64,000 nucleotides of DNA from Geomonas ferrireducens (GTDB lineage Bacteria; Desulfobacterota; Desulfuromonadia; Geobacterales; Geobacteraceae). The translations under genes and the position numbers were made by a program. The stretch's first letter is position 1. Every line of letters starts with the position of its first letter. Positions 53,994 to 61,537 of the stretch are shown here, one piece after another. The notes beneath the pieces are model-generated. The model saw only the letters and a program-made list of their open reading frames with translations. It was not told where the DNA came from and did not search any database. The stretch spans positions 1,134,550 to 1,198,549 of the forward strand of contig NZ_SSYA01000001.1 in NCBI RefSeq assembly GCF_004917065.1, given 5' to 3'.

Positions 53994-54203
53994 TCAGGTT
54001 CTGGTCTTGAGCGTCCAGACGCTTTCCAGCTCCCAACGCTGCTTGGTGTGCTTGAAAACAGGAACCACCCCCGGTGCGTAGGGGGGCGGTGCGACGGTGG
54101 TGCTGCAAGAGGTTGCCGCTGGGCTGTCGCTCAGCAGCGGAGCATCGGTGAAATCCTCGCCTTGGTAGCAGCCGGTTTCGGGGTCGTAGAGATAGACTTT
54201 CAT
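53994..54203 (-). CDS. Small hypothetical protein (tail-associated-like)
   Basis: The 69-residue product begins MKVYLYDPETGCYQGEDFTD and contains a Pro-rich centre (VAPPPYAPG) before VFKHTKQRWELESVW. This plan resembles short phage tail-fibre or assembly-associated proteins, in which a sugar/side-chain-like motif is followed by APP and RWE. The assignment is tentative. AAGGTG precedes the ATG. It sits in the place kdpA/kdpB would occupy between the promoter element and kdpC. Confidence 0.6.
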   Translation of the reverse strand: MKVYLYDPETGCYQGEDFTDAPLLSDSPAATSCSTTVAPPPYAPGVVPVFKHTKQRWELESVWTLKTRT

Positions 54204-54585
54204 GTGTGACACCTTCGAACTTCGATGTGACTTCTCAAGTGTCACGATATCTCTCTCCGCGTAAAGACGGTGTTAAAATGCCCGGCAAAGGCGTAAAGAA
54301 CGCATTAAATCGTTCGGCTGACCGATGTTTTTATCTCTTTTTATTGAGGGATGGTCAGGACGCCCATAAATTTCCTGATGGTGAAGTGCCGTACCGGCGC
54401 CGCCGCCACAAGTGATCTGACGCCGAATAATAGCTGCGCGGTTATTGTAACGCTCTTTTAATGCATCATCCGGGAGTGGATCGAAAAGCGGACCGGCTCA
54501 GGCAGGGGCCGCAGCAGTCGGCGCCACAGAGCGGTGTTGGGTCGCGTCATGGCGGTTCACCCTGCGACCTAACTCAACCGCGCTG
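54204..54585. other. Intergenic region with the orphan promoter element
   Basis: No gene is supported in these ~380 bases. They contain the first copy of the 43-bp element (54266-54308). Beyond it there is no further structure that I can defend. Confidence 0.5.
54266..54308 (-). promoter_or_regulatory. 43-bp promoter-like element, copy 1
   Basis: On the minus strand it runs from TTAATGCG to TTAACACCGTC and matches copy 2 at 32 of 43 positions. TTAACA could be a -35 box. It lies ~63 bases upstream of the start at 54203, leading into kdpC and kdpD. Imperfect 8-base half-sites about 10 bases apart suit an OmpR/KdpE-type regulator. Confidence 0.5.
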
Positions 54586-54744
54586 TCATGCGAGCCAGGC
54601 AGCCAGGGCAAGAAGCGCTGATCTGGCGAGCGCAGCGGACAAAATGAAGGTCAACATGAACGTGGCGAAGAATCTGATCGACTGCCTCACTTTGTCGCTG
54701 TACTGAATAATTCTCTGACTGTAGATACCGGAAGTCGCTACCAT
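54586..54744 (-). CDS. Small single-pass membrane protein, 52 residues
   Basis: The frame encodes MVATSGIYSQRIIQYSDKVR followed by one long hydrophobic helix (FFATFMLTFILSAALA and ALLALAAWLA). GAGGAG lies 8 bases before the ATG. Size and topology recall small accessory subunits such as KdpF, but the sequence is not KdpF and is about twice as long. It lies between the signal-peptide protein and kdpC on the same strand, so it could share the copy 2 promoter. It is short enough to be missed by gene callers. Confidence 0.5.
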   Translation of the reverse strand: MVATSGIYSQRIIQYSDKVRQSIRFFATFMLTFILSAALARSALLALAAWLA

Positions 54745-54884
54745 CTGCTCTTCTCCTCATTTCGATGTGTCGTGTCCTCGCTACCTTGCCCCGACTACTG
54801 CCCCTATCATAGCCGACTCCATTTTCAGCCGGTGACAAAACCAGCTCGAAAGGGATCAAGAAGTCGTTAAGGAGCTCTTTTCGA

Positions 54885-55274
54885 TCACTTCGTTTTTACC
54901 CGTGTCGTGACCAGGCAGCCGATTGCTCCCTTCAGGGCGATGCTTCCCGGCCGCACGAACCCCTCGATCACCTCGGCCTCAAAGTAATACGGGCCTAGCG
55001 TCGTTATCACCCGAACTTTGCCGGTCTCTTTGGTGGTGTCCGACAGATCGGGAGGGTATTCGCGGTAGCCTGTGAGCACCTGGCCCGGCTTGATGGCGCC
55101 AAGCACATCCTGGGTCCCGCTGTGGAAAAGGTACAGCTTGACACCGCTCCTCATGACATCTTCGTCCTTCAGGTAATTCGGCTCGACGGCAGTCGGAGGA
55201 TAGGACACTGCCCAGGCGACCGACGCCAGAAGCAAAACGGTTAACTGGACCAAAAGCCACGCTGTCTTTTTCAT
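54885..55274 (-). CDS. Exported protein of unknown function
   Basis: The 129-residue product begins with a clear signal peptide (MKKTAWLLVQLTVLLLASVA, cleavage likely after AWA). The mature part is a small beta-rich domain (VKLYLFHSGTQDVLGAIKPG, VRVITTLGPYYFEAEVIEGF, GSIALKGAIGCLVTTRVK). A single Cys is near the end. An ATG 8 codons earlier has a good AAGGAA site and could also be used. The 43-bp element copy 2 is ~67 bases upstream, which links it to kdp regulation. No family is recognised. Confidence 0.7.
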   Translation of the reverse strand: MKKTAWLLVQLTVLLLASVAWAVSYPPTAVEPNYLKDEDVMRSGVKLYLFHSGTQDVLGAIKPGQVLTGYREYPPDLSDTTKETGKVRVITTLGPYYFEAEVIEGFVRPGSIALKGAIGCLVTTRVKTK

Positions 55275-55340
55275 TTTCCCATCCCCTTGTGCTGGCATGA
55301 TCTTCCTTCCTGTGTATCACCTTACACCTACGCGCCTTAG

Positions 55341-55383
55341 GACGGTGTCAAGATGCCGCTAAAATCCGTTAAAATCGCATTAA
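55341..55383 (-). promoter_or_regulatory. 43-bp promoter-like element, copy 2
   Basis: On the minus strand it runs from TTAATGCG through TTTTAACG and TTTTAGCG, 10 bases apart, to TTGACACCGTC. TTGACA is a perfect -35 box for the exported-protein gene. It is the partner of the element at 54266-54308. Confidence 0.55.
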
Positions 55384-55412
55384 GGCAGCTAGGAAGGATA
55401 GATTCGGGCGTC

Positions 55413-55460
55413 TTGATACTTTCTTGATGCGACAGGTTCTGATCTTGATACTCCCTTGAT
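55413..55460 (+). promoter_or_regulatory. Four TTGAT half-sites upstream of the K+ transporter gene
   Basis: TTGAT occurs at 55413, 55424, 55445 and 55456, that is two pairs each 11 bp apart and 21 bp between pairs, all on one helix face. Paired direct repeats of this kind are typical of OmpR-family regulators such as KdpE. A TATGAT (-10-like) is at 55483-55488. Confidence 0.6.
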
Positions 55461-55547
55461 GCGGGAAGAGGTAACATACGAGTATGATCGCCGCCGAGGC
55501 CGCCGCGGCGGATATGAGAACCCTGCATGATCTGAAAAGGATGGTTT

Positions 55548-57530
55548 ATGGAGCAGAACTTAAGTGCTGCCAAGGGCAGCATGTTCACCCGCATCGTCAG
55601 AGCCGTCTTCGGGGCTCCGAAGCACCTGAAGGACCCCCAACTGTTCCACAAGATGTCGCTCATTCCGGTGCTCGCCTGGGTAGGGCTGGGGGCGGACGGC
55701 CTCTCCTCGTCGTCCTACGGTCCCGAGGAGGCCTATCGGGCGCTCGGCTCCCACACCTACCTGGCCATCCTCTTGGGGATCGCCACGGCGCTCACCGTCT
55801 TCATCATCTCCTATGCCTATTCGCGCATCATCGAACACTTCCCTCACGGAGGGGGTGGCTACATCGTCGCGACGCACATGCTGGGGGAAAAGGCAGGGGT
55901 TGTCTCCGGGGCTGCGCTTCTGGTTGACTATGTCCTGACCATCACCATCTCCATTGCGGCTTGTACCGACGCCCTCTTCAGCTATGTACCTGCTCATCTG
56001 CAGCACGCAAAGATTGCCTTCTCCTGCATACTGGCGGTCATTCTCATCGTGATGAACATCCGCGGCATCAAGGAATCGGTAACGGTAATGGCCCCGATAT
56101 TCCTGGTTTTCGTGATCACCCACCTAATCCTCCTGGTGGATGGCGTCTTCACTCACGCCGACCGTATCGGCCCCCTTACCCAGAACTTCCATGCCGGCAT
56201 CACCCACGACATCTCCAGCATCGGACTCTTCGGCATTCTGATGCTATTTCTGCGGGCCTACTCCCTAGGGGGCGGTACCTACACCGGGATCGAGGCGGTT
56301 TCCAACGGTCTAATGATAATGCGGGAGCCGCGGGTGCAAACCGGCAAACGTACCATGGTTTACATGGCAACCTCACTCGCCTTCACCGCGGGGATGCTCT
56401 TTCTTTGCTACTCATTGATGGGAGTAAAACCGGTGGAGGGGAAGACGCTCAACGCAGTGCTGGCTGACGGCCTTTTCGCCCACTGGCCCATGGGGGGCAG
56501 TCTCGCCTTCATCACCATCTTCTCGGAGGGCGCCCTTCTGATCCTGGCAGCCCAGGCCGGGTTCGTGGACGGGCCCCGGGTCATGTCCAACATGGCGGTG
56601 GATTCCTGGTTTCCACATCGATTCGCCGCACTGTCGGTTCGACTCACCATGCGCAACGGAATCATCCTGATGGGGTCGGCCGCCATTACGCTCCTTTTGT
56701 ACACGGGTGGGTCGGTATCCGCGCTGGTGGTCATGTACTCCATCAACGTGTTCCTGACCTTCTCGCTGTCGCAGCTCGGGATGTCCAAGTTCTACATCCA
56801 GCGCCGCAGCGAGGATCCGCAATGGGTGCGGCACCTCTCTGTGCATTTGGTGGGTCTCATCCTCTGCGCCACCATCCTAATGATCACCACGATCGAAAAA
56901 TTCACCGAGGGAGGATGGCTCACGCTGCTCATCACGTCGGTCGTGATCGCGTGCTGCTATGTCATCAAGGGGCACTATCTGTCGGTGCGCCGCGGCATGG
57001 CCCAGCTCGACGAGGCGCTGCTCGACTTCCCGACCACCGGTCCGGTAAACGAGGCGGCTCCGGCCCGCAACGACCCCACGGCCATCCAGTTGGTCTCGGC
57101 TTATAGCGGCTTCGGGATCCACACCCTACTCTCTATCGTCACCACCTTCCCCAAGACGTACAAGAACGTCATCTTCGTGTCCGTGGCGGTCATCGATTCC
57201 GGTTCCTTCAAGGGAGCGGAGGAGATGGAGGCGCTGGAGAGCTCCGCACGGGACGGGTTGGCGAAGTACGTGGACCTGGCCCGCAGGCTCGGCTTCGCCG
57301 CGGACTACCGGATGGTGGTGGCGACCGACGTGGTGGAGAGCGTGGTCGAGGCCTGCAAGGAGATCGGGGAGGAGTATCCCCGCTCCACCGTCTTCACCGG
57401 GCAACTCACCTTCCGGCTGGAGAAGTTCTACCACCGCATGCTGCACAACGAGACCGCCTTCGCCATCCAGCGCCGCCTGCAGTGGGATGGGCTCACTACC
57501 GTGATCCTCCCGATACGGGTGAGCATCTAA
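55548..57530 (+). CDS. KimA-like APC-superfamily potassium transporter
   Basis: The 660-residue protein has 12 or so membrane helices of the APC fold, beginning WVGLGADGLSSSSYGPEEAY and GGGGYIVATHMLGEKAGVVS. GGTYTGIEAVSNGLMIMREP lies in the middle. A soluble C-terminal domain of ~150 residues follows (FVSVAVIDSGSFKGAEEMEA). This plan matches KimA (YdaO), a K+/H+ symporter with a cytoplasmic regulatory domain. It would give the island a K+ uptake route in place of KdpFABC. AAAAGG lies 7 bases before the ATG. The promoter region has four TTGAT half-sites, and kinase and regulator genes follow. K+ specificity is inferred. Confidence 0.85.
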   Translation: MEQNLSAAKGSMFTRIVRAVFGAPKHLKDPQLFHKMSLIPVLAWVGLGADGLSSSSYGPEEAYRALGSHTYLAILLGIATALTVFIISYAYSRIIEHFPHGGGGYIVATHMLGEKAGVVSGAALLVDYVLTITISIAACTDALFSYVPAHLQHAKIAFSCILAVILIVMNIRGIKESVTVMAPIFLVFVITHLILLVDGVFTHADRIGPLTQNFHAGITHDISSIGLFGILMLFLRAYSLGGGTYTGIEAVSNGLMIMREPRVQTGKRTMVYMATSLAFTAGMLFLCYSLMGVKPVEGKTLNAVLADGLFAHWPMGGSLAFITIFSEGALLILAAQAGFVDGPRVMSNMAVDSWFPHRFAALSVRLTMRNGIILMGSAAITLLLYTGGSVSALVVMYSINVFLTFSLSQLGMSKFYIQRRSEDPQWVRHLSVHLVGLILCATILMITTIEKFTEGGWLTLLITSVVIACCYVIKGHYLSVRRGMAQLDEALLDFPTTGPVNEAAPARNDPTAIQLVSAYSGFGIHTLLSIVTTFPKTYKNVIFVSVAVIDSGSFKGAEEMEALESSARDGLAKYVDLARRLGFAADYRMVVATDVVESVVEACKEIGEEYPRSTVFTGQLTFRLEKFYHRMLHNETAFAIQRRLQWDGLTTVILPIRVSI

Positions 57531-57605
57531 ATTGCCGGTCCCTGCCTCACCCCAAGCCCGGGATGTTTTCCTTGTGTTATGCGACACTTTTGATAAAGTC
57601 GGGGC

Positions 57606-59180
57606 ATGAGCAGCGTAGGTTCCTCATCTCATGATACGCCCGCCGGCCGGCGCTCCGTCATCTTCCGGCGGCCTCCCTCCCGAGGACTCCCCGGTTATCT
57701 GGCTGCCCTGGTACTGGTGGGGGTAGCGACCCTCGTTTGCGAGCAGGCCCGCCCGTACCTTTCACCGGTCAACATGGTTATGGCCTACCTCCTCGTGGTG
57801 GTGCTGGCGGCGCTCTTTCTGGGGCGCCGTCCCGCTGTCGTGAGCGCTCTTCTCGGGGTACTCGCTTTCGATTTCTTTTTCGTCCCCCCTCGATTTTCCT
57901 TCCAGATCGCTGACAAGGAGTACCTCCTCACCTTTCTGGCCCTCTTCACGGTCGGAGTGGTGATCAGTTCGCTGGTGGCTCGGGCCCGCGAGAGCTTGCA
58001 GGCACTGCAGATCCGAGAGCGACAGACGGCTGCACTGTACCAGTTAAGCCGCGATCTCACCATCGCCACCGACAGAGGGGCCGTGCTGGAAGCGGTGGTG
58101 AAGAACATCGAGCAGAGCCTCGGGGGAGAGCTCGCGGTTCTCCTCCCGGAGGAGGGGGTGCTGGCGCCGGCCGCCGCGAGTGCCGGGATCGAGCTGGACC
58201 GGGAGGATTTGGGCATAGCCGAATGGACCCTGCACAGCCGGCGCACGGCTGGGCGTGGTACCGGGTCCCACAACGACAGCGCCTGGAGCTTCATTCCGCT
58301 GAAGACCCTGGCTGACACCCTGGGGGTGCTTGCCATCAGTCTCGGTGCCGCGGAGCGCCCGGAGTCACCCCAGCTGCGCAAATTCCTGAACGCGTTCGCT
58401 GCCCAAAGCGCCCTCGCGCTGGAGCGGGTGCGTCTCATCGCAGAGGCGCAGGAGGCGCAGTTTTTTAAGGCCCGGGAGAACCTGGAGCGGGCATTGTTGA
58501 ACTCCATATCGCATGACCTGCGCACCCCCCTTGCCGCCATTACCGGCGCCCTGAGCGCGGTGCTCGATGAGGGGGAGAAGCTTCCGGCCGGCTCGAAGGA
58601 AGAGCTCCTCCAGACCGCCAGGGAAGAGGCGGCTCGCCTGAACCGTTTCGTCGGCAACCTGCTCGACATGACCCGTCTGGAGGCGGGAGCGCTTCAGTTG
58701 AGGCTGGAACTGGGGGACGTCGAAGACCTGGTCGGCTGCGCCCTCTCCGCCTTGGAGCAGCGCCTGGAGGGGCGGGAGATTATGGTGCGCCTGGCTTCGG
58801 AGCTGCCGCTGGTGACGTTCGACCTGGTGCTGATGATCCAGGTCCTGGTGAATCTTCTCGATAATGCCCTGAAGCACACCCCAGCCGGCGGAGCAGTGGA
58901 ATTGGCCGCCACTGTCGGGGAGGGGGAACTCCTCATCACGGTGAGTGACCGCGGGCCGGGGGTGCCACCGCAGGACCTGGAGCGCATCTTCGAGAAGTTT
59001 TACCGCACGCCGGTGCCGGAGGTGGTGGGGGGGACCGGGCTGGGGCTGTCGATCTGCAAGGGAATCGTGGAGGCTCACGGCGGGACGATCAAGGCGGAGA
59101 ATCGCAAGGGCGGCGGGCTTCGAGTGGTCGTCGCACTGCCGCTGGCATCAGAGAAAAAAGGGGTGGATGATGGTAGCTGA
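57606..59180 (+). CDS. KdpD-like histidine kinase lacking the N-terminal sensor half
   Basis: The 524-residue protein corresponds to the C-terminal half of KdpD. It has four membrane helices (DUF4118, ~30-125, with GVLAFDFFFVPPRFSF), a GAF domain (~150-270), the H-box NSISHDLRTPLAAITGALSA (~298) and a HATPase domain (NLLDNALKHT, FEKFYRTPVPEVVGGTGLGL). Stretches such as SLLARARE, NRFVGNLLDMTRLEAGAL and YRxPVPExxGGTGLGLSICK are nearly the same as in the full kdpD at 50648-53332, so the two are close paralogues. The Walker A and Usp domains are missing. It overlaps the kdpE start by 11 bases. Confidence 0.88.
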   Translation: MSSVGSSSHDTPAGRRSVIFRRPPSRGLPGYLAALVLVGVATLVCEQARPYLSPVNMVMAYLLVVVLAALFLGRRPAVVSALLGVLAFDFFFVPPRFSFQIADKEYLLTFLALFTVGVVISSLVARARESLQALQIRERQTAALYQLSRDLTIATDRGAVLEAVVKNIEQSLGGELAVLLPEEGVLAPAAASAGIELDREDLGIAEWTLHSRRTAGRGTGSHNDSAWSFIPLKTLADTLGVLAISLGAAERPESPQLRKFLNAFAAQSALALERVRLIAEAQEAQFFKARENLERALLNSISHDLRTPLAAITGALSAVLDEGEKLPAGSKEELLQTAREEAARLNRFVGNLLDMTRLEAGALQLRLELGDVEDLVGCALSALEQRLEGREIMVRLASELPLVTFDLVLMIQVLVNLLDNALKHTPAGGAVELAATVGEGELLITVSDRGPGVPPQDLERIFEKFYRTPVPEVVGGTGLGLSICKGIVEAHGGTIKAENRKGGGLRVVVALPLASEKKGVDDGS

Positions 59181-59877
59181 GACCGGCGGAGGGAACCTGC
59201 CGCGCATCCTGGTGATCGACGACGAGATCGCCATCCAACGCTTTTTGAAGACAGCGCTCGACGCGGTGGAGTTCTCGGTGCACCAGGCGACAACCGGACA
59301 TGCGGGGCTTGCGGCGGCAATCGCGGTGCGCCCCGACGTCATCCTGCTCGACCTGGGGCTGCCGGACCTGGACGGGATGGAGATGATCAGGCGCATCCGG
59401 GAGTGGTCCCAGGTGCCGATCATCGTGGTTTCGGTCCGGGAGCGGGAAGACGACAAGGTACGGGCGCTGAACATCGGTGCCGACGACTATCTCACCAAGC
59501 CGTTTGGAATAGGGGAGCTTTTGGCGCGTGTCAAGGTGGCACTCAGGCGCACCCTTCAACAGGCATCGGAACCTGTGTTTCACTGTAATGGACTGCAGGT
59601 CGATCTGTCGCACCGCAGGGTCACCCTGCACGGAGAGGAGGTCCAACTCACGCCGACGGAGTACGAGCTTTTGCGCCTGCTGGTGGCTTACGCCGGGAAA
59701 GTGCTGACCCACAGCCAGATCCTCAAGCAGATCTGGGGAATGGCCTACATGGAGCAGCCACATGTCTTGAGGGTGAATATCAGCAACCTGAGGAGGAAGA
59801 TAGAGACAGACTCCTCGCGCCCGCGCTACATCCTCACTGAGCCAGGGGTGGGGTACCGCCTGCGAGAGTGTGACTGA
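59170..59877 (+). CDS. kdpE: KdpE-like response regulator
   Basis: The 235-residue OmpR-family regulator has a receiver domain (ILVIDDEIAIQRFLKTALDA, phosphorylated Asp in VILLDLGLPDLDGM, Lys in DYLTKPFG) and a winged-helix DNA-binding domain (HGEEVQLTPTEYELLRLLVA ... VNISNLRRKIE ... TEPGVGYRL). It is the natural partner of KdpD and of the overlapping short kinase. The ATG at 59170 stands 6 bases after AAGGGG; an ATG one codon earlier is possible. Likely targets are the repeat elements in front of the kimA-like and kdpC genes. Confidence 0.9.
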   Translation: MVAETGGGNLPRILVIDDEIAIQRFLKTALDAVEFSVHQATTGHAGLAAAIAVRPDVILLDLGLPDLDGMEMIRRIREWSQVPIIVVSVREREDDKVRALNIGADDYLTKPFGIGELLARVKVALRRTLQQASEPVFHCNGLQVDLSHRRVTLHGEEVQLTPTEYELLRLLVAYAGKVLTHSQILKQIWGMAYMEQPHVLRVNISNLRRKIETDSSRPRYILTEPGVGYRLRECD

Positions 59878-60177
59878 GGGCTGCAGTTCTGCTGACACAG
59901 TGCCACAAAACAATCGACCTTCCCTGAACCAAAGTCCTTCTTTCTGCTATATTAGTATCCCTGTTCGTGGCAGGGGACCTGTTAGCGCGAGTTTACGTAT
60001 TCAAACCGCCGGCTTGGCCTTCGGGCATCATTTGTTCACTTTCACGAGCTATTGTGGTACACAAACTGGTACACTCAACATGCGCTTTCATGCGATGTCA
60101 CTAGAATAAAACATCCAGGAAAAATGCTGGTATAACAGCTGGTTACGGACACGAATGAACTGGGGGCCAGGTTCTTC
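59878..60177. other. Non-coding right end of the island
   Basis: These 300 bases between kdpE and attR contain no supported gene. They hold the second pair of GGTACAC repeats and are lower in GC than the kdp module. Confidence 0.55.
60056..60074 (+). promoter_or_regulatory. Paired GGTACAC repeats near attR, candidate arm sites
   Basis: GGTACAC occurs at 60056 and 60068, with the same 12-bp spacing as the pair near attL. The pair ends 104 bp inside attR. Matching pairs at both ends are expected of integrase arm sites. Confidence 0.5.
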
Positions 60178-60196
60178 CCCGATCATCTCCACCAAT
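60178..60196 (+). repeat. Right attachment site (attR) of the genomic island
   Basis: This is an exact 19-bp copy of the tRNA-Ala 3' end (CCCGATCATCTCCACCAAT). No other part of a tRNA precedes it, so it is a site and not a gene. Confidence 0.88.
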
Positions 60197-60236
60197 AAAA
60201 ACGAGGACTTGTGATATCATCACGAGTCCTCGTTTT
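60197..60236 (+). terminator. Terminator, probably displaced from tRNA-Ala
   Basis: AAAACGAGGACT and AGTCCTCGTTTT form a perfect outer stem, extended by GTGAT/ATCAC-like pairs, and end in T-rich sequence. It begins right after attR, so before insertion it would have followed the tRNA gene directly. Confidence 0.8.
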
Positions 60237-60533
60237 GTTCATGCCGTAGTATATGCCGTAGTAAATTTCACAACGGCGCGAGGTGACCGGCGGAGCGCCT
60301 GGCTCCTACCAGCTTTCACCAGCACTCATGAGCCGCGGAGACCTGGTCCACCCGCTTGGTTGGCAACTCGTCATCGTCAACTACTTACACAACTTACCAC
60401 TGTCCCCTCATGCTTCTAGCCCAATTTGCCTCCGGCCAATGCAAACCGCTATAACCCATCAGCCCTCCCCTTCCTGACTTCTCGCCTCCTGCATTCTTTC
60501 TACTTAGTCAAATCAACCAACCATATATAGGCC
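60237..60533. other. Non-coding region right of the island
   Basis: I see no supported gene in these ~300 bases. Frames present are short, lack ribosome sites and do not look like protein. Confidence 0.5.
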
Positions 60534-60851
60534 TTACAAGATCCTTTGTAGGGCTTTCACGAAAGCGACAACCTCGCCGCCCCCTAGATGTTTCTTCTCG
60601 CGGCCTACATGCTGTTGCCATAGATCGAGAATACGAAGCTCTATTTCGTTTGCCTGGAGCCCTCCGCCGCCACCAGAGGACGGACAACCAGGAGATCGAA
60701 GCCTCAAGTGGATATCTCGAGATTCGATAATCACCTGTACACATACATCGCCCAGATCATGCTGTTGATCTTTGATCAGATCAATGATCCAATGTTCGTC
60801 AGCCTGCCTTAGATCACGTTCTTGTGCGCCTATTTGTATTCTAATAGACAT
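60534..60851 (-). CDS. Hypothetical protein, 105 residues
   Basis: The product (MSIRIQIGAQERDLRQADEH...) is polar and has no signal peptide or membrane helix. A glycine run SSGGGGGLQ near the middle separates two halves; the second is helical (IELRILDLWQQHVGREKKHL). GGAGGAGC stands 2-8 bases before the ATG, a good site. No family is recognised. It lies 71 bp downstream of the exported-protein gene start region on the same strand but seems a separate unit. Confidence 0.6.
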   Translation of the reverse strand: MSIRIQIGAQERDLRQADEHWIIDLIKDQQHDLGDVCVQVIIESRDIHLRLRSPGCPSSGGGGGLQANEIELRILDLWQQHVGREKKHLGGGEVVAFVKALQRIL

Positions 60852-60922
60852 TTGCTCCTCCGCCTTATCAATTTAAAAGTTTTCAGGGGACCTTCCTAAT
60901 TTGCTTATGAAACGGGTGGCGC

Positions 60923-61243
60923 TCATTCAAGATCACCTTTGATCGGCATCTCTCTAAGGCGTTTTTGTCTTTCCGATTTCTTTTTATCGGTTATGCATTT
61001 GAATACAGTCGTCCACGTATGAATGTCAAAGCTAGTAGACAAATGGTAGTAGTACTTATTACGTTTAGCGCAAAAAGTTTCGGCTTCTATTGACGTGGAG
61101 TCTCCAAAATCCACCAATCTAGTTATTGAGTACGAACCATTGGGGTTCGTTACCACTCCAGCGTCGTCCGTGCCGACTGTTGCATGCGCGAGCAAGGGCC
61201 AGAAGATACATGCCAAGGTTACGAATTTCGTCAATGCCGTCAT
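60923..61243 (-). CDS. Small exported protein of unknown function
   Basis: The 106-residue product starts with a signal peptide (MTALTKFVTLACIFWPLLAH, cleavage likely after AHA). The mature part has two Cys (ETFCAKR and FKCITDKK), which could form a disulphide in the periplasm, and a basic C-terminus. AAAGGAGG lies 5-6 bases before the ATG, an excellent site. GC is low relative to the core genes, which suggests accessory origin. No family is recognised. Confidence 0.68.
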   Translation of the reverse strand: MTALTKFVTLACIFWPLLAHATVGTDDAGVVTNPNGSYSITRLVDFGDSTSIEAETFCAKRNKYYYHLSTSFDIHTWTTVFKCITDKKKSERQKRLREMPIKGDLE

Positions 61244-61537
61244 GTTGGCCTCCTTTACGAGCTTACAACTTCATGTTTCCTTCAGCATGTGGGCATCCCG
61301 GTCTTGGATGGTTCGGCGCGCAGCAGGTTACCACGCCGGTTAGACTTGATCAATTTAATTTTTCTATTTTAAGCTGAAAGATCACCGACTTGTCGTAGCC
61401 GATCACGTAGTCGATACGCGACCGCCAAGCCTACCGCGCCAGGGGGCTTACCTCCGATGCTGGAAATTAATTGCTTGCAGTTCGCCAGTGAGTGTGTAGG
61501 CTTTGGCAGGCTTAAAATTTCTTAAGGAGGTGCCGCG
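61244..61537. other. Intergenic region between divergent small genes
   Basis: About 294 bases with no supported gene. The strong AAGGAGGTG ribosome site of the following gene lies at its right end. Confidence 0.5.

Larger units (their letters stand above)
33126..60196. mobile_element. tRNA-Ala-integrated genomic island, about 27 kb
   Basis: The element is bounded by a 19-bp direct repeat of the tRNA-Ala 3' end, and a tyrosine integrase gene begins about 100 bases inside the left border. Contents are mosaic. The left ~17 kb has lower GC, defence-type genes and broken restriction genes. The middle holds a resolvase and decayed ORFs in AT-rich DNA. The right ~9 kb is high-GC and carries a potassium-response module. 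No conjugation or phage structural genes are visible, so mobility would need help. Confidence 0.82.

Noticed and set aside
54206-54415. A rightward 69-codon gene beside the first promoter element
   Set aside because: It overlaps the regulatory element, lacks a ribosome site and has no recognisable protein pattern.
55461-55547. A c-di-AMP (ydaO) or similar riboswitch before the KimA-like gene
   Set aside because: The leader between the promoter-like boxes and the start is too short, and no conserved riboswitch core is visible.
60178-60196. A second tRNA-Ala gene
   Set aside because: Only the last 19 bases of the tRNA are present; the rest of the cloverleaf is missing.
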